From NCBI GenBank assembly GCA_001512945.1, contig LFTF01000054.1, positions 34,070 through 39,786 on the forward strand: a DNA stretch of 5,717 nucleotides, given 5' to 3'. Position 1 is the stretch's first letter, and each line of letters starts with the position of its first letter. Origin of the DNA: Clostridiales bacterium DTU023. GTDB taxonomy: Bacteria; Bacillota; Clostridia; Saccharofermentanales; DTU023. The notes under the pieces are model-generated. The model was not told where the DNA came from and ran no database searches. It was given only the letters and a program-made list of their open reading frames with translations. A program made the translations under genes and the position numbers. This document shows positions 1 through 5,717 of the stretch, one piece after another.

Positions 1-862
1 GGCAAAGGATATGTTGGCCCGTTACCGGGTGAGTAAACGCTAGCTCTGACGCATGTAGCAAATGAAAAGTGGTTTTTCTTTTCTTCCTTGTTCCGCCGTA
101 AAGTGTGTCACCGACGACAGGATAACCGATGTACGCAAGATGCACCCTTATTTGATGCGTTCTCCCCGTTATAAGTCGGCATCGGAGGTGCGATGTTTCG
201 CCGTTACTGCTCAACACTTCAAATTCAGTTTTTGCAATTTTTCCATCGGCCCGAACCTCCATCTTTTTGCGATTGATATCTCCTCGGGCAACAGGCGCGT
301 CAATTAACCCTCTTTCTGTGCGGGGTAAGCCCCAAACAATTACATCGTATAAGCGGTCAACCTGGTGCTCTCGGAATGCTTTAGCGATCTTCTCGTGCGT
401 ACGGTTGTCGCGAGCAATCAGTATGACCCCGGAAGTATCTTTGTCAAGCCGATGCACAATCCCCGGCCGGTCGCTTCCTCCGACATCCGATAGTGTGTCA
501 GCGAAGCGTGCCAGCACAGCATTGACGAGTGTTCCCGATTCATGTCCGTGTGCCGGATGGACAACAAGCCCCGCAGGTTTGTCAATGACCGCAAGCCAAT
601 CATCTTCGAAAATAATATCAAGATTAATAGGTTCCGCCTTGGGAGTTCTATCGATTTCCCGCTCCGGAAACACAACATAAACCTCATCGCCTTGCAACAG
701 AATGGCGCTGGGATTAACTGTCTGCCCATTTACGAGCACGTGCTTTCCTGCGATCCGACGCTTCCATTGTTCACGAGAAAAATCTGGAAAACGCAACGCA
801 AGCCATTTGTCTAATCTCGCGCCCCTGTCATCGCTCGACACTAACAATTGTTCAGAGTTCAC
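1..862 (-). CDS. rluD: RluA/RluD-family 23S rRNA pseudouridine synthase, 3' end cut by window
   Basis: This enzyme isomerises specific uridines of 23S rRNA to pseudouridine in the cytoplasm. I translated it by hand: one unbroken frame of 287 codons from a GTG at 860-862 to the window edge. Residues about 14-60 form an S4 RNA-binding domain (RLDKWLALRFPDFSREQWKR, then VLVNGQ). The catalytic domain follows, with DKPAGLVVHP (94-103), the family signature HRLDKDTSG (137-145) whose Asp140 is the expected nucleophile, Tyr172 in RLYDVIVWG, and TGRTHQIRVHLA (232-243) followed by GDTLYGG. About 15-20 C-terminal residues are probably missing, judging from family members of roughly 300-325 residues. The GTG start is supported by GAGGA at 869-873, 6 nt upstream. 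It begins 2 bp after the lspA stop, the same order as lspA-ylyB in Bacillus. Family membership is sure; the exact target uridines (RluD-type 1911/1915/1917) are inferred and a paralogue such as RluC is less likely. Confidence 0.95.
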   Translation of the reverse strand, partial: MNSEQLLVSSDDRGARLDKWLALRFPDFSREQWKRRIAGKHVLVNGQTVNPSAILLQGDEVYVVFPEREIDRTPKAEPINLDIIFEDDWLAVIDKPAGLVVHPAHGHESGTLVNAVLARFADTLSDVGGSDRPGIVHRLDKDTSGVILIARDNRTHEKIAKAFREHQVDRLYDVIVWGLPRTERGLIDAPVARGDINRKKMEVRADGKIAKTEFEVLSSNGETSHLRCRLITGRTHQIRVHLAYIGYPVVGDTLYGGTRKKRKTTFHLLHASELAFTHPVTGQHILC

Positions 863-864
863 GA

Positions 865-1377
865 TTATTCCTCGGGATCGACCGGATCAGGTTTACTGTT
901 CCGCTCGCCTTTCTTAAACTGCGTCGTGAGGAAATTGTGATCGATGAACGCAAATATAATCAGCAATCCGGCACCCACAGTCACCATAGAATCCGCCAAA
1001 TTGAACGTCGGAAATACGAAAGACCCAAACGTAAATGAAAGAAAATCCGCGACAGCGCCGATACGTAAACGGTCAATTAGGTTTCCGGCGCTACCGGCAG
1101 CGAGAAGTATCAAAACAATTCTGGCCTTTTGATTTTCAATCTTGCTGAGATACCAAAGAAGTGCCAGAAGAACCACAGATGAAAGAATTGTTAAAAAGGT
1201 AAGACCCCATGCTTTATCCGCGAAAATGCTCCAGGCTGCTCCCTTATTGTAGGAGCAGTGCAATTCAAAAAATCCCGGGATAACAGTCACCGAACCACCC
1301 GCACCTATCAACCGCTCAGCCAGTCCCTTGGTCCATTGGTCGAGCACTATCAACACTGTAAATATTATCGCCGCCAT
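865..1377 (-). CDS. lspA: Lipoprotein signal peptidase (signal peptidase II)
   Basis: This integral membrane aspartic protease cleaves the signal peptide of prolipoproteins just before the lipidated cysteine. From the ATG at 1377 it has 170 residues, close to the usual 150-170. Hydrophobic segments lie at about 2-13, 57-77, 85-101 and 131-148, matching the four-helix topology. Conserved residues are Asp13 (LDQWTK), Asn44 in YNKGAAW (44-49), GNLIDR (98-103), VADF with Asp111, and FNLADS (125-130) with Asn126 and Asp129. Structural work on the Pseudomonas enzyme places the catalytic dyad at the equivalents of Asp111 and Asp129. The tail after about 150 is polar and charged. An in-frame GTG at 1416 would add 13 residues but has no good ribosome binding site; the ATG at 1377 has AGAGGA (1387-1392) 9 nt upstream, and a first helix starting there fits the family. 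The start overlaps the preceding gene by 13 bp. Confidence 0.96.
   Translation of the reverse strand: MAAIIFTVLIVLDQWTKGLAERLIGAGGSVTVIPGFFELHCSYNKGAAWSIFADKAWGLTFLTILSSVVLLALLWYLSKIENQKARIVLILLAAGSAGNLIDRLRIGAVADFLSFTFGSFVFPTFNLADSMVTVGAGLLIIFAFIDHNFLTTQFKKGERNSKPDPVDPEE
869..873 (-). promoter_or_regulatory. Ribosome binding site of rluD inside the end of lspA
   Basis: GAGGA on the minus strand lies 6 nt before the GTG at 862. It is made from the last two glutamate codons of lspA (GAG GAA TAA), so ribosomes finishing lspA stop on top of the rluD initiation site. This fixes the GTG start and suggests translational coupling. Confidence 0.75.
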
Positions 1378-3089
1378 ATTGAGAGTTCCTCTACATTTTC
1401 GTATGGGGAGCGCCACATCCCGGTCATTGTGCCTTCAACTTCATCGCCGTACCAAACCATCGTTGCGGTCGTAGCAAGACCGATCACCGGGACAATTGAA
1501 AATACACGCGACAGCGAGTCAGCGTATACCTGTCTCAGGGCTTCTACATCAACACTTTCGTCCATAGCCCCAATCAAGTGTCGAGCGTCACGCAGAATGC
1601 CGATATCCTTGTCATCGATTACTTCCCACCAATGGTAAATTCCCATTGTATCAAGTCCGTCCAGATAATCGAGCGGATCTAAAAAGAGATCGCTACTGTC
1701 AGTTAGAAGCGCTGCATCATATCGTGCATTGCGAAGCTGAGCAAACCAATCCTCGCGACCGATCTGAACAACAATTAGCTGACGGTTAAGCTCAAGTAAT
1801 CTCGTCCTTAAATTTCCGACCAGACGAGCCGGTATAAAACCTTCCGGCACGAGTAGCGTGAACGCTTTCCGATCTGCAGACCCAGGCTCGGGCTCTCCAA
1901 CTTCATCGTAATCGTTGGCTTGCGCATCCGATAAGAAACGGTCCGACAATTCCGAAACGATGGGAGCAGAAATCCCACTTCCGGGAATCCGCCAATCACC
2001 TGCAATAAGCGGGTAGTATGCCCTCTCGAGAGGCGCCGCGAGTTTATCAGAACTAGAACCAGTTTGTAATACATAAAGCAAGGCGTTCCGATTTTCAATG
2101 GCCTGTTCATTGCGTCCACTGAAAAACAGAGAAACGAAACCCGGCATATCAAAACGCTGCTTTCTGATACGTGAGCGGTCCGCGAATAATGATGCCTCCG
2201 TAGAATCCATGAGCAGAATGTCGAGCTCTCCACGATCATATGCTCGCGAGGCCTCCAGAATAGTCTCGAAGGCGACCGCTTCAAGCCGTCGGACTCGGCC
2301 TTCCGGTATTACGCGGGAAACAACGAAACCGCCGTCCATTTGAGAAGATTCGATCATCCATGCGCCGCTGCCAACAGGCCCATTCATTGAACGGGTATCA
2401 ACATCGTCCTCCGGAATAACGGGAAAGACGAGGAGTCCGGCAAAATCAGGGTCTGGTATCAGCAATTCGATAACAAGCGCACCTTGTTCATCGACTGACA
2501 TCGAATCAATGTTGTCCAGGCAGTGCCTTCGGTAGAGCGTGATACCTGAGAAATTTTCCGGATAGAACAGATCTTTGATGTCGTACAGGATTGTTTGGTC
2601 CTTGTGTTGTGTCGCGGATGCAGAAGCAGTGAGATCATGCTCGGTGAATATCTCTGATTGAATTGCCAGGTATTTGGCTAAACAAGCGCGGACATCACCC
2701 GCTCGCACCTGTCTGCCATCGTGGAATGATTTATCTTTCCGGATGGTGATTGTGCAAGTAAGGCCATCTAGAGACCAATTAATAGATTCGGCGAGAACCG
2801 CAGTAAGAACGCCATCATAACCGACATCAAAAAGCGGTTCGTAGACAAGGCGCAGAAGTGAAGCTGTCGCGTAATGCTTGGGATAGAGAGGGTTAAGATC
2901 TCGCTCCAAACGCGTGGCAACTCGCGCGGTATTGGACGGTGAATCGTTGACAGGCGGAGGCAACGTTGGTCTTGAAACCACGTTCTCATCTTGCGTTTCG
3001 ACTGGAGTGATACCGGCTTCACTGCCTTGGCATGAACACAGAGCCATGACCAAAATACAGACAAGCGCGACGGTCAAAATTCGTTTCAT
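1365..3089 (-). CDS. Lipoprotein, ABC transporter substrate-binding protein, family 5 (peptide/nickel/opine type)
   Basis: This is a predicted extracytoplasmic lipid-anchored binding protein that would deliver a ligand, often an oligopeptide, to an ABC importer. From the ATG at 3089 it has 574 residues, in the usual 500-600 range. A signal peptide (MKRILTVALVCILVMALCSC) ends in a lipobox-like LCSC, with Cys20 as the likely lipidated residue, followed by an acidic, Pro/Ser-rich linker to about 55. The SBP_bac_5 pattern then follows: LNPLYP (65-70), LLRLVYEPLFD (78-88), LAESINWSLDG (99-109), IRKDKSFHDG (116-125), AGDVRACL (130-137), GPVGSGAWMI (237-246), RNALLYVL (334-341) and ARYDAALL (455-462). 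An upstream in-frame ATG pair at 3116/3113 lacks a binding site and would put a nine-residue non-signal stretch in front. At 3089, AGGA sits 3 nt upstream (3093-3096) and another AGGA 11 nt upstream (3101-3104). No permease or ATPase gene is in the window, so the ligand is unknown. It heads the operon with lspA and rluD. Confidence 0.88.
   Translation of the reverse strand: MKRILTVALVCILVMALCSCQGSEAGITPVETQDENVVSRPTLPPPVNDSPSNTARVATRLERDLNPLYPKHYATASLLRLVYEPLFDVGYDGVLTAVLAESINWSLDGLTCTITIRKDKSFHDGRQVRAGDVRACLAKYLAIQSEIFTEHDLTASASATQHKDQTILYDIKDLFYPENFSGITLYRRHCLDNIDSMSVDEQGALVIELLIPDPDFAGLLVFPVIPEDDVDTRSMNGPVGSGAWMIESSQMDGGFVVSRVIPEGRVRRLEAVAFETILEASRAYDRGELDILLMDSTEASLFADRSRIRKQRFDMPGFVSLFFSGRNEQAIENRNALLYVLQTGSSSDKLAAPLERAYYPLIAGDWRIPGSGISAPIVSELSDRFLSDAQANDYDEVGEPEPGSADRKAFTLLVPEGFIPARLVGNLRTRLLELNRQLIVVQIGREDWFAQLRNARYDAALLTDSSDLFLDPLDYLDGLDTMGIYHWWEVIDDKDIGILRDARHLIGAMDESVDVEALRQVYADSLSRVFSIVPVIGLATTATMVWYGDEVEGTMTGMWRSPYENVEELSIWRR
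1387..1392 (-). promoter_or_regulatory. Ribosome binding site that sets the lspA start
   Basis: AGAGGA on the minus strand lies 9 nt before the ATG at 1377, inside the 3' end of the substrate-binding protein gene. It favours that ATG over the upstream GTG at 1416, whose preceding bases (GACCGGGAT) make only a poor match. Confidence 0.7.
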
Positions 3090-3157
3090 CGTTCCTGTTA
3101 TCCTAATGCCCATCATGCCCGACAGGTTGTTTTTTTACGCGTCTCGGCAACAAATTC

Positions 3158-3187
3158 AGAGTACCATAAAGAAGCCATGGGTGTAAA
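3158..3187 (-). promoter_or_regulatory. Candidate sigma-A promoter of the SBP-lspA-rluD operon
   Basis: On the minus strand TTTACA (3182-3187, 5 of 6 to the -35 consensus) is followed after 18 bp by TACTCT (3158-3163, 3 of 6 to -10), preceded by TGG as in an extended -10. The expected start near 3150 would leave a leader of about 60 nt. It is the best candidate between the rny terminator and the next gene, but the -10 is weak. The -35 shares bases with the terminator U-tract. Confidence 0.4.
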
Positions 3188-3247
3188 AAAAGAAAACGAA
3201 ACGAGCTGTGCACGTAGCGCACTCTAAGTCCACTAACAGCCCGTTTC
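3185..3247 (-). terminator. Rho-independent terminator of rny, long branched stem
   Basis: On the minus strand GAAACGGGCTGT (3236-3247) pairs with ACAGCTCGTTTC (3198-3209): 12 bp with one G-U wobble. The transcript then runs into GTTTTCTTTTTTT (3185-3197). The 26-nt loop can form an inner hairpin (TAGTG with CGCTA), so the structure is larger than a usual terminator. It begins 44 nt after the rny stop and separates rny from the downstream operon. Confidence 0.85.
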
Positions 3248-3290
3248 AATGATATGCTTCACGACTTGTCTCGGCGTGTAGCCGCGGAGA

Positions 3291-4868
3291 TTATTTCGCG
3301 AAATCGCTGTACCGACTTTCCCGAATCATGCTGACCTTAATCTGTCCGGGGAAATTCAATTCCTGCTCGATCGTTTTACAGATCTCATGGACAAGTAGCG
3401 GCATCTCTTCGTCAGACACTACCTCTGGCAAAACGATAACTCGGATCTCCCTGCCCGCTTGGACTGCATAAGATTTTTCCACTCCGGGAATCGATTCGGC
3501 AATCTCTTCCAGTTTTTCAATACGTTTGATATACGTTTCGATATTTTCGCGTCTGGCTCCGGGACGGGCAGCAGAAATAGCGTCTGCCGCTGCCACCAGA
3601 CATGCAATCGCCGTTTCCGGTTCCACATCTCCGTGATGCGATTCGATGCTGTTGATGGTTATCGCGTCAAGCTTATAACGACGCGCGAATTCACTGCCCA
3701 GCTGCACATGAGAACCGTCCATCTCGAAATCGACTGCTTTGCCAAGATCATGCAACAAGCCCGCTTTCTTCGCGGCATTGATGTCGAGCTCGAGCTCTGC
3801 TGCTAGCATACCCGTAATACGGCACACCTCGATTGAGTGTTGTAGCGCATTTTGCCCATAACTCGTCCTGTATTTCAAGCGTCCGAGCATATGAATAATT
3901 TCTTGTGGTAACCCCGCGACACCCGTCTCGAAAACAACCTGTTCTCCCGCTTCTCGCATGGAGTCTTCGACCTCACGTGTCGCCTTACGGATCATCTCTT
4001 CAATGCGGGTCGGGTGAATACGTCCGTCCTGGACAAGTTTCTCAATGCTGATCCGGGCGATTTCACGCCTAATAGGATCAAAGCTCGACAATATGACCGC
4101 CTCTGGCGTGTCATCAATGATCAGGTCAACGCCTGTCAATTGTTCAATAGCCCGTATATTCCTGCCTTCACGGCCGATTATGCGGCCTTTCATTTCTTCA
4201 TTTGGCAATGTAACGACCGACACTGTCGCTTCAGACACATAGTCGGATGCGTAACGCTGAATCGTGCTAACGACTATTTCACGCGCTTTAGCAGACGCAG
4301 TCGCTTTCGACTCGTCTTCTATTCGCCTAAACATAACCGCCATATCGTGACGATACTCAATTTCGGCTTCACCAAGAACGATTTGACGCGCGTCCTGTAT
4401 AGACAGTCCGGCAACCCGTTCTAGTTCGGCTTTTTTTTGTATTTCCATTGTCGCGAGTTCGTCTTCACGGACGTATTGAGCTTCCTCGCGTTCCTTGTAA
4501 TGTTTTTCTTTATCTTCAAGACTTTGCGAACGACGATCTAACGTAGTTTCTTTTTGGTCGATTCGCTGACGATCACGGGTTAACTCTTGTCGCTTTTCCC
4601 TGACGTCACTTTCCAAATTAAGTTTTGCTTTGTGTACCTCTTCTTTGATTGAAAGAAGAATCTCGCGCTTTCTCTCTTCACCTTTTTTGATGGCTTCGCC
4701 AACCACGGCGACAGCCTCTTCCTCTGTTCTTTGTTTTGATACCAGTAATTCCTGGCTCTTCTTGCTATACCCTTTATTAAAAAACAGTGCCGTCAATATC
4801 CATGCGACGATGGCACCGGCAAGCAATCCGATAAACACATATAACCATTCGATGGTAATCACCTCCAT
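3291..4868 (-). CDS. rny: Ribonuclease Y, membrane-anchored endoribonuclease
   Basis: RNase Y starts bulk mRNA decay and processes structured RNAs in many Firmicutes, acting at the inner face of the membrane. The 525 residues match the family (about 520). Order: a transmembrane helix (about 8-30), a long charged coiled coil (about 35-200, Glu/Lys/Arg-rich), a KH RNA-binding domain with the GREG loop (232-235) in IIGREGRNIRAIEQLTG, and an HD domain. The HD domain has His344 (LQHSIEV), His373-Asp374 in GLLHDLGKAVD, HHGD (411-414) and ADAISAARPGARRE (428-441). The end, IKVSMIRESRYSDFAK, is the usual C-terminus, so the gene is complete. It stands alone, with its own promoter (4964-4992) and terminator (3185-3247). 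The start is debatable: the only ATG before the membrane helix is at 4868, yet a perfect anti-16S sequence lies just after it (4858-4866). In Bacillus rny precedes ymdB; no ymdB follows here. Confidence 0.97.
   Translation of the reverse strand: MEVITIEWLYVFIGLLAGAIVAWILTALFFNKGYSKKSQELLVSKQRTEEEAVAVVGEAIKKGEERKREILLSIKEEVHKAKLNLESDVREKRQELTRDRQRIDQKETTLDRRSQSLEDKEKHYKEREEAQYVREDELATMEIQKKAELERVAGLSIQDARQIVLGEAEIEYRHDMAVMFRRIEDESKATASAKAREIVVSTIQRYASDYVSEATVSVVTLPNEEMKGRIIGREGRNIRAIEQLTGVDLIIDDTPEAVILSSFDPIRREIARISIEKLVQDGRIHPTRIEEMIRKATREVEDSMREAGEQVVFETGVAGLPQEIIHMLGRLKYRTSYGQNALQHSIEVCRITGMLAAELELDINAAKKAGLLHDLGKAVDFEMDGSHVQLGSEFARRYKLDAITINSIESHHGDVEPETAIACLVAAADAISAARPGARRENIETYIKRIEKLEEIAESIPGVEKSYAVQAGREIRVIVLPEVVSDEEMPLLVHEICKTIEQELNFPGQIKVSMIRESRYSDFAK
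4858..4866 (-). promoter_or_regulatory. Perfect Shine-Dalgarno sequence located inside the predicted rny start
   Basis: GGAGGTGAT, nine bases complementary to the 16S rRNA 3' end, begins at the G of the ATG at 4866-4868 and covers codons 2-4. Upstream of that ATG the sequence is A/T-rich (CTTGATAATTATAT) with no comparable site. Eight bases after GGAGG comes an in-frame ATC (4851-4853), followed by GAA TGG. No in-frame ATG, GTG or TTG lies at a suitable distance. The short inverted repeat ACCAT-CGA-ATGGT (4844-4856) sits at this point. The site is certain as sequence; its role is inferred. Confidence 0.6.
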
Positions 4869-4889
4869 ATATAATTATCAAGTTTCAAA

Positions 4890-4913
4890 AACGATTTCAT
4901 CATGATAAACGTT
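4890..4913 (-). repeat. Imperfect palindrome in the rny leader, nearer the gene
   Basis: AACG and CGTT flank an interrupted inverted repeat centred on the perfect 8-bp palindrome ATCATGAT. With one T-G wobble and a 2-nt bulge it could fold as a hairpin in the leader RNA, or act as a dimer binding site in DNA. It is A/T-rich and not followed by a U-tract, so it is not a terminator. Confidence 0.4.
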
Positions 4914-4916
4914 AAT

Positions 4917-4947
4917 GATCGTCACGTGCGAAAAGCACATGCTGATC
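4917..4947 (-). repeat. Hairpin-forming inverted repeat in the rny leader
   Basis: On the minus strand GATC-AG-CATGTGC, loop TTTTC, then GCACGTG-AC-GATC: an inner 7-bp stem with one wobble, a 2x2 internal loop and an outer 4-bp stem. It would lie about 10 nt from the predicted transcript 5' end. No U-run follows it, so termination is unlikely. It may stabilise the 5' end or be a regulatory element. Confidence 0.55.
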
Positions 4948-4963
4948 GTTTATTCTACTCAAC

Positions 4964-4992
4964 AGTGTATGTGGCGTATGATTAATTGTCAA
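4964..4992 (-). promoter_or_regulatory. Sigma-A-type promoter of rny
   Basis: On the minus strand a perfect -35 TTGACA (4987-4992) is followed by an ideal 17-bp spacer and TACACT (4964-4969, 4 of 6 to the -10). Transcription should start near 4957, giving a leader of about 90 nt before the ATG at 4868. It lies just downstream of the preceding gene's terminator, as expected for an independent unit. Confidence 0.75.
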
Positions 4993-5024
4993 TGAATACG
5001 CATGAAGAATAAGACACCTTTGCG

Positions 5025-5056
5025 AAAAAAGACGGATGCCTTTCAGCACCCGTCTT
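5025..5056 (-). terminator. Rho-independent terminator of the cyclodeaminase gene
   Basis: On the minus strand AAGACGGGTGC (5046-5056) pairs with GCATCCGTCTT (5029-5039), 11 bp with one G-U wobble, around the 6-nt loop TGAAAG. A run of T (5025-5030) completes the pattern. It starts 25 nt after the stop codon. There is no matching U-tract on the plus strand, so it is one-directional. Confidence 0.92.
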
Positions 5057-5081
5057 GAAGCCGAAAACTACGTGCGGTTCG

Positions 5082-5705
5082 TCAGATGCGTGTATATACA
5101 CTCTCCACAATTTCTTTTGTCAAAATCCCCGCCTCTTCGATGTAAGCCTTACAACTCTTTTCAGCTGTCTGCCTGATCGTCTCATCCTTGATTCCAGCGA
5201 GGTTGATACGAACGTTCATGACGGCCGATTGAAGCGCGGCATGCGCGAGAAGTCCCGCTACTCCTGCATCCGATATACAGTTTTTGTGACCATAACGAGT
5301 AATCGTTTCGAGGTGTTTCAATAGTTCAAGTGCCCTGCCCGCTGTTTCGAGCGGAACCTCCATCGCGATGATCGTCGCGTCAGCGATGGCTTGACTTCGG
5401 ACCGTCTTTTCCGCGTCCGTGTCTTTGGGAAGAGCGAGCGCATCCATATACTGATTGAATGCCTCAATGTCGCGATCGATCAGGTCCACGAACTCGTCCT
5501 GCAGATGAACAATGGCACGCCAGTCAGATTGCACGGCTACTTTCGTTGTTTCATCATTTTCCTGATACGATTTTTTGTTGACGGTCAGATTGTATACCAT
5601 CTGTCCCAACGCTGCCCCCAAAGCTGCCACAAGTGCCGAAACACTGCCGCCTCCGGGTGTCGCACTGGCAGATGCTGTATGTTCTATATAATCTGTAATT
5701 ACCAT
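5082..5705 (-). CDS. Cyclodeaminase/cyclohydrolase family protein (FtcD C-domain/FchA type)
   Basis: This family contains methenyltetrahydrofolate cyclohydrolase (FchA) and formiminotetrahydrofolate cyclodeaminase; both act in the cytoplasm on the methenyl-/formyl-THF node of one-carbon metabolism. The 207 residues match single-domain members. Visible signatures are ATPGGGSVSALVAALGAALGQMV (interrupted here at 15-24 and 25-37), RDIEAFNQYMDALALPK (78-94), AMEVPLETA (114-122) and SDAGVAGLLAHAAL (145-158) followed by NVRINLAG (164-171). The protein is all-helical with no membrane segment. The ATG at 5705 is only about 16 residues before PGGGS and the 12 bases upstream (CAATTCAAGCAT) hold no ribosome binding site and no in-frame stop, so the true start may lie outside the window. 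In clostridia such genes often sit near folD, but that side is not visible. Cyclohydrolase and cyclodeaminase activity cannot be told apart from the sequence alone; an FchA role is a guess because no hut genes are seen here. Confidence 0.9.
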   Translation of the reverse strand: MVITDYIEHTASASATPGGGSVSALVAALGAALGQMVYNLTVNKKSYQENDETTKVAVQSDWRAIVHLQDEFVDLIDRDIEAFNQYMDALALPKDTDAEKTVRSQAIADATIIAMEVPLETAGRALELLKHLETITRYGHKNCISDAGVAGLLAHAALQSAVMNVRINLAGIKDETIRQTAEKSCKAYIEEAGILTKEIVESVYTRI

Positions 5706-5717
5706 ATGCTTGAATTG

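Noticed and set aside
418..729. Open frame of 103 residues on the minus strand
   Set aside because: It is a shifted frame inside rluD. The alternative minus-strand frame carries the full RluA-family motif set, including HRLDKDTSG.
62..917. Several overlapping plus-strand open frames
   Set aside because: They are antisense to rluD and lspA, have no ribosome binding sites that I see, and their translations resemble no protein family.
1365..3089. Possibility that the substrate-binding protein is a pseudogene because its family motifs are divergent
   Set aside because: The frame is intact over 574 codons with signal peptide, lipobox and all main SBP_bac_5 landmarks in order.
3235..3287. Protein-like peptide GYTPRQVVKHIIETGC just after the rny stop, in another frame
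   Set aside because: The frame is closed by TGA about 40 nt upstream, inside rny, and has no suitable start codon or binding site. Its end runs into the terminator stem. RNase Y already ends with its normal C-terminus, so a frameshifted extension is not needed.
3459..3806. Plus-strand frame of 115 residues opposite the rny HD domain
   Set aside because: It is antisense to a well-conserved coding region and is Phe/Arg/Cys-rich as expected for a shadow frame.
4917..4947. Hairpin upstream of rny considered as a terminator or attenuator
   Set aside because: No U-tract follows, and no alternative pairing partner or leader peptide with repeated codons is visible. It is kept only as a structured leader element.

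Overview
Every gene recognised in this window lies on the minus strand. The set looks like a low-to-mid GC Firmicute, most likely a member of the Clostridia. The reasons are a full-length membrane-anchored RNase Y, an lspA-rluD pair in the order known from Bacillus subtilis (lspA-ylyB), strong GGAGG-type ribosome binding sites, sigma-A-like promoters and U-tailed intrinsic terminators. The taxonomic call is inference; no marker gene in the window settles it.

In the direction of transcription (high to low coordinate) there are three transcription units. First, a cyclodeaminase/cyclohydrolase-family folate enzyme (5082-5705) ends at a textbook terminator (5025-5056). Its true start may lie just outside the window. 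Second, rny (3291-4868) has its own promoter with a perfect -35 box (4964-4992), a leader of about 90 nt with two inverted repeats, and a branched terminator (3185-3247). Third, a lipoprotein-type family 5 substrate-binding protein (1365-3089), lspA (865-1377) and rluD (1-862, running off the window) form a compact operon. The first two genes overlap by 13 bp, and the last two are 2 bp apart. The likely promoter of this operon overlaps the U-tract of the rny terminator.

Functionally the window is mostly housekeeping: one-carbon/folate chemistry, bulk mRNA turnover, lipoprotein maturation and 23S rRNA pseudouridylation. The substrate-binding protein is an orphan (no permease or ATPase here) and carries a lipobox, so it is a plausible substrate of the signal peptidase II encoded by the next gene.

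I found no mobile element, CRISPR array, tRNA/rRNA or recognisably new system. The points most worth a second look are the rny start region (a perfect anti-16S match lies inside the predicted coding sequence), the structured rny leader, and the lipoprotein-LspA coupling. No gene-free gap exceeds about 215 bp; both gaps hold the terminators and promoters described.
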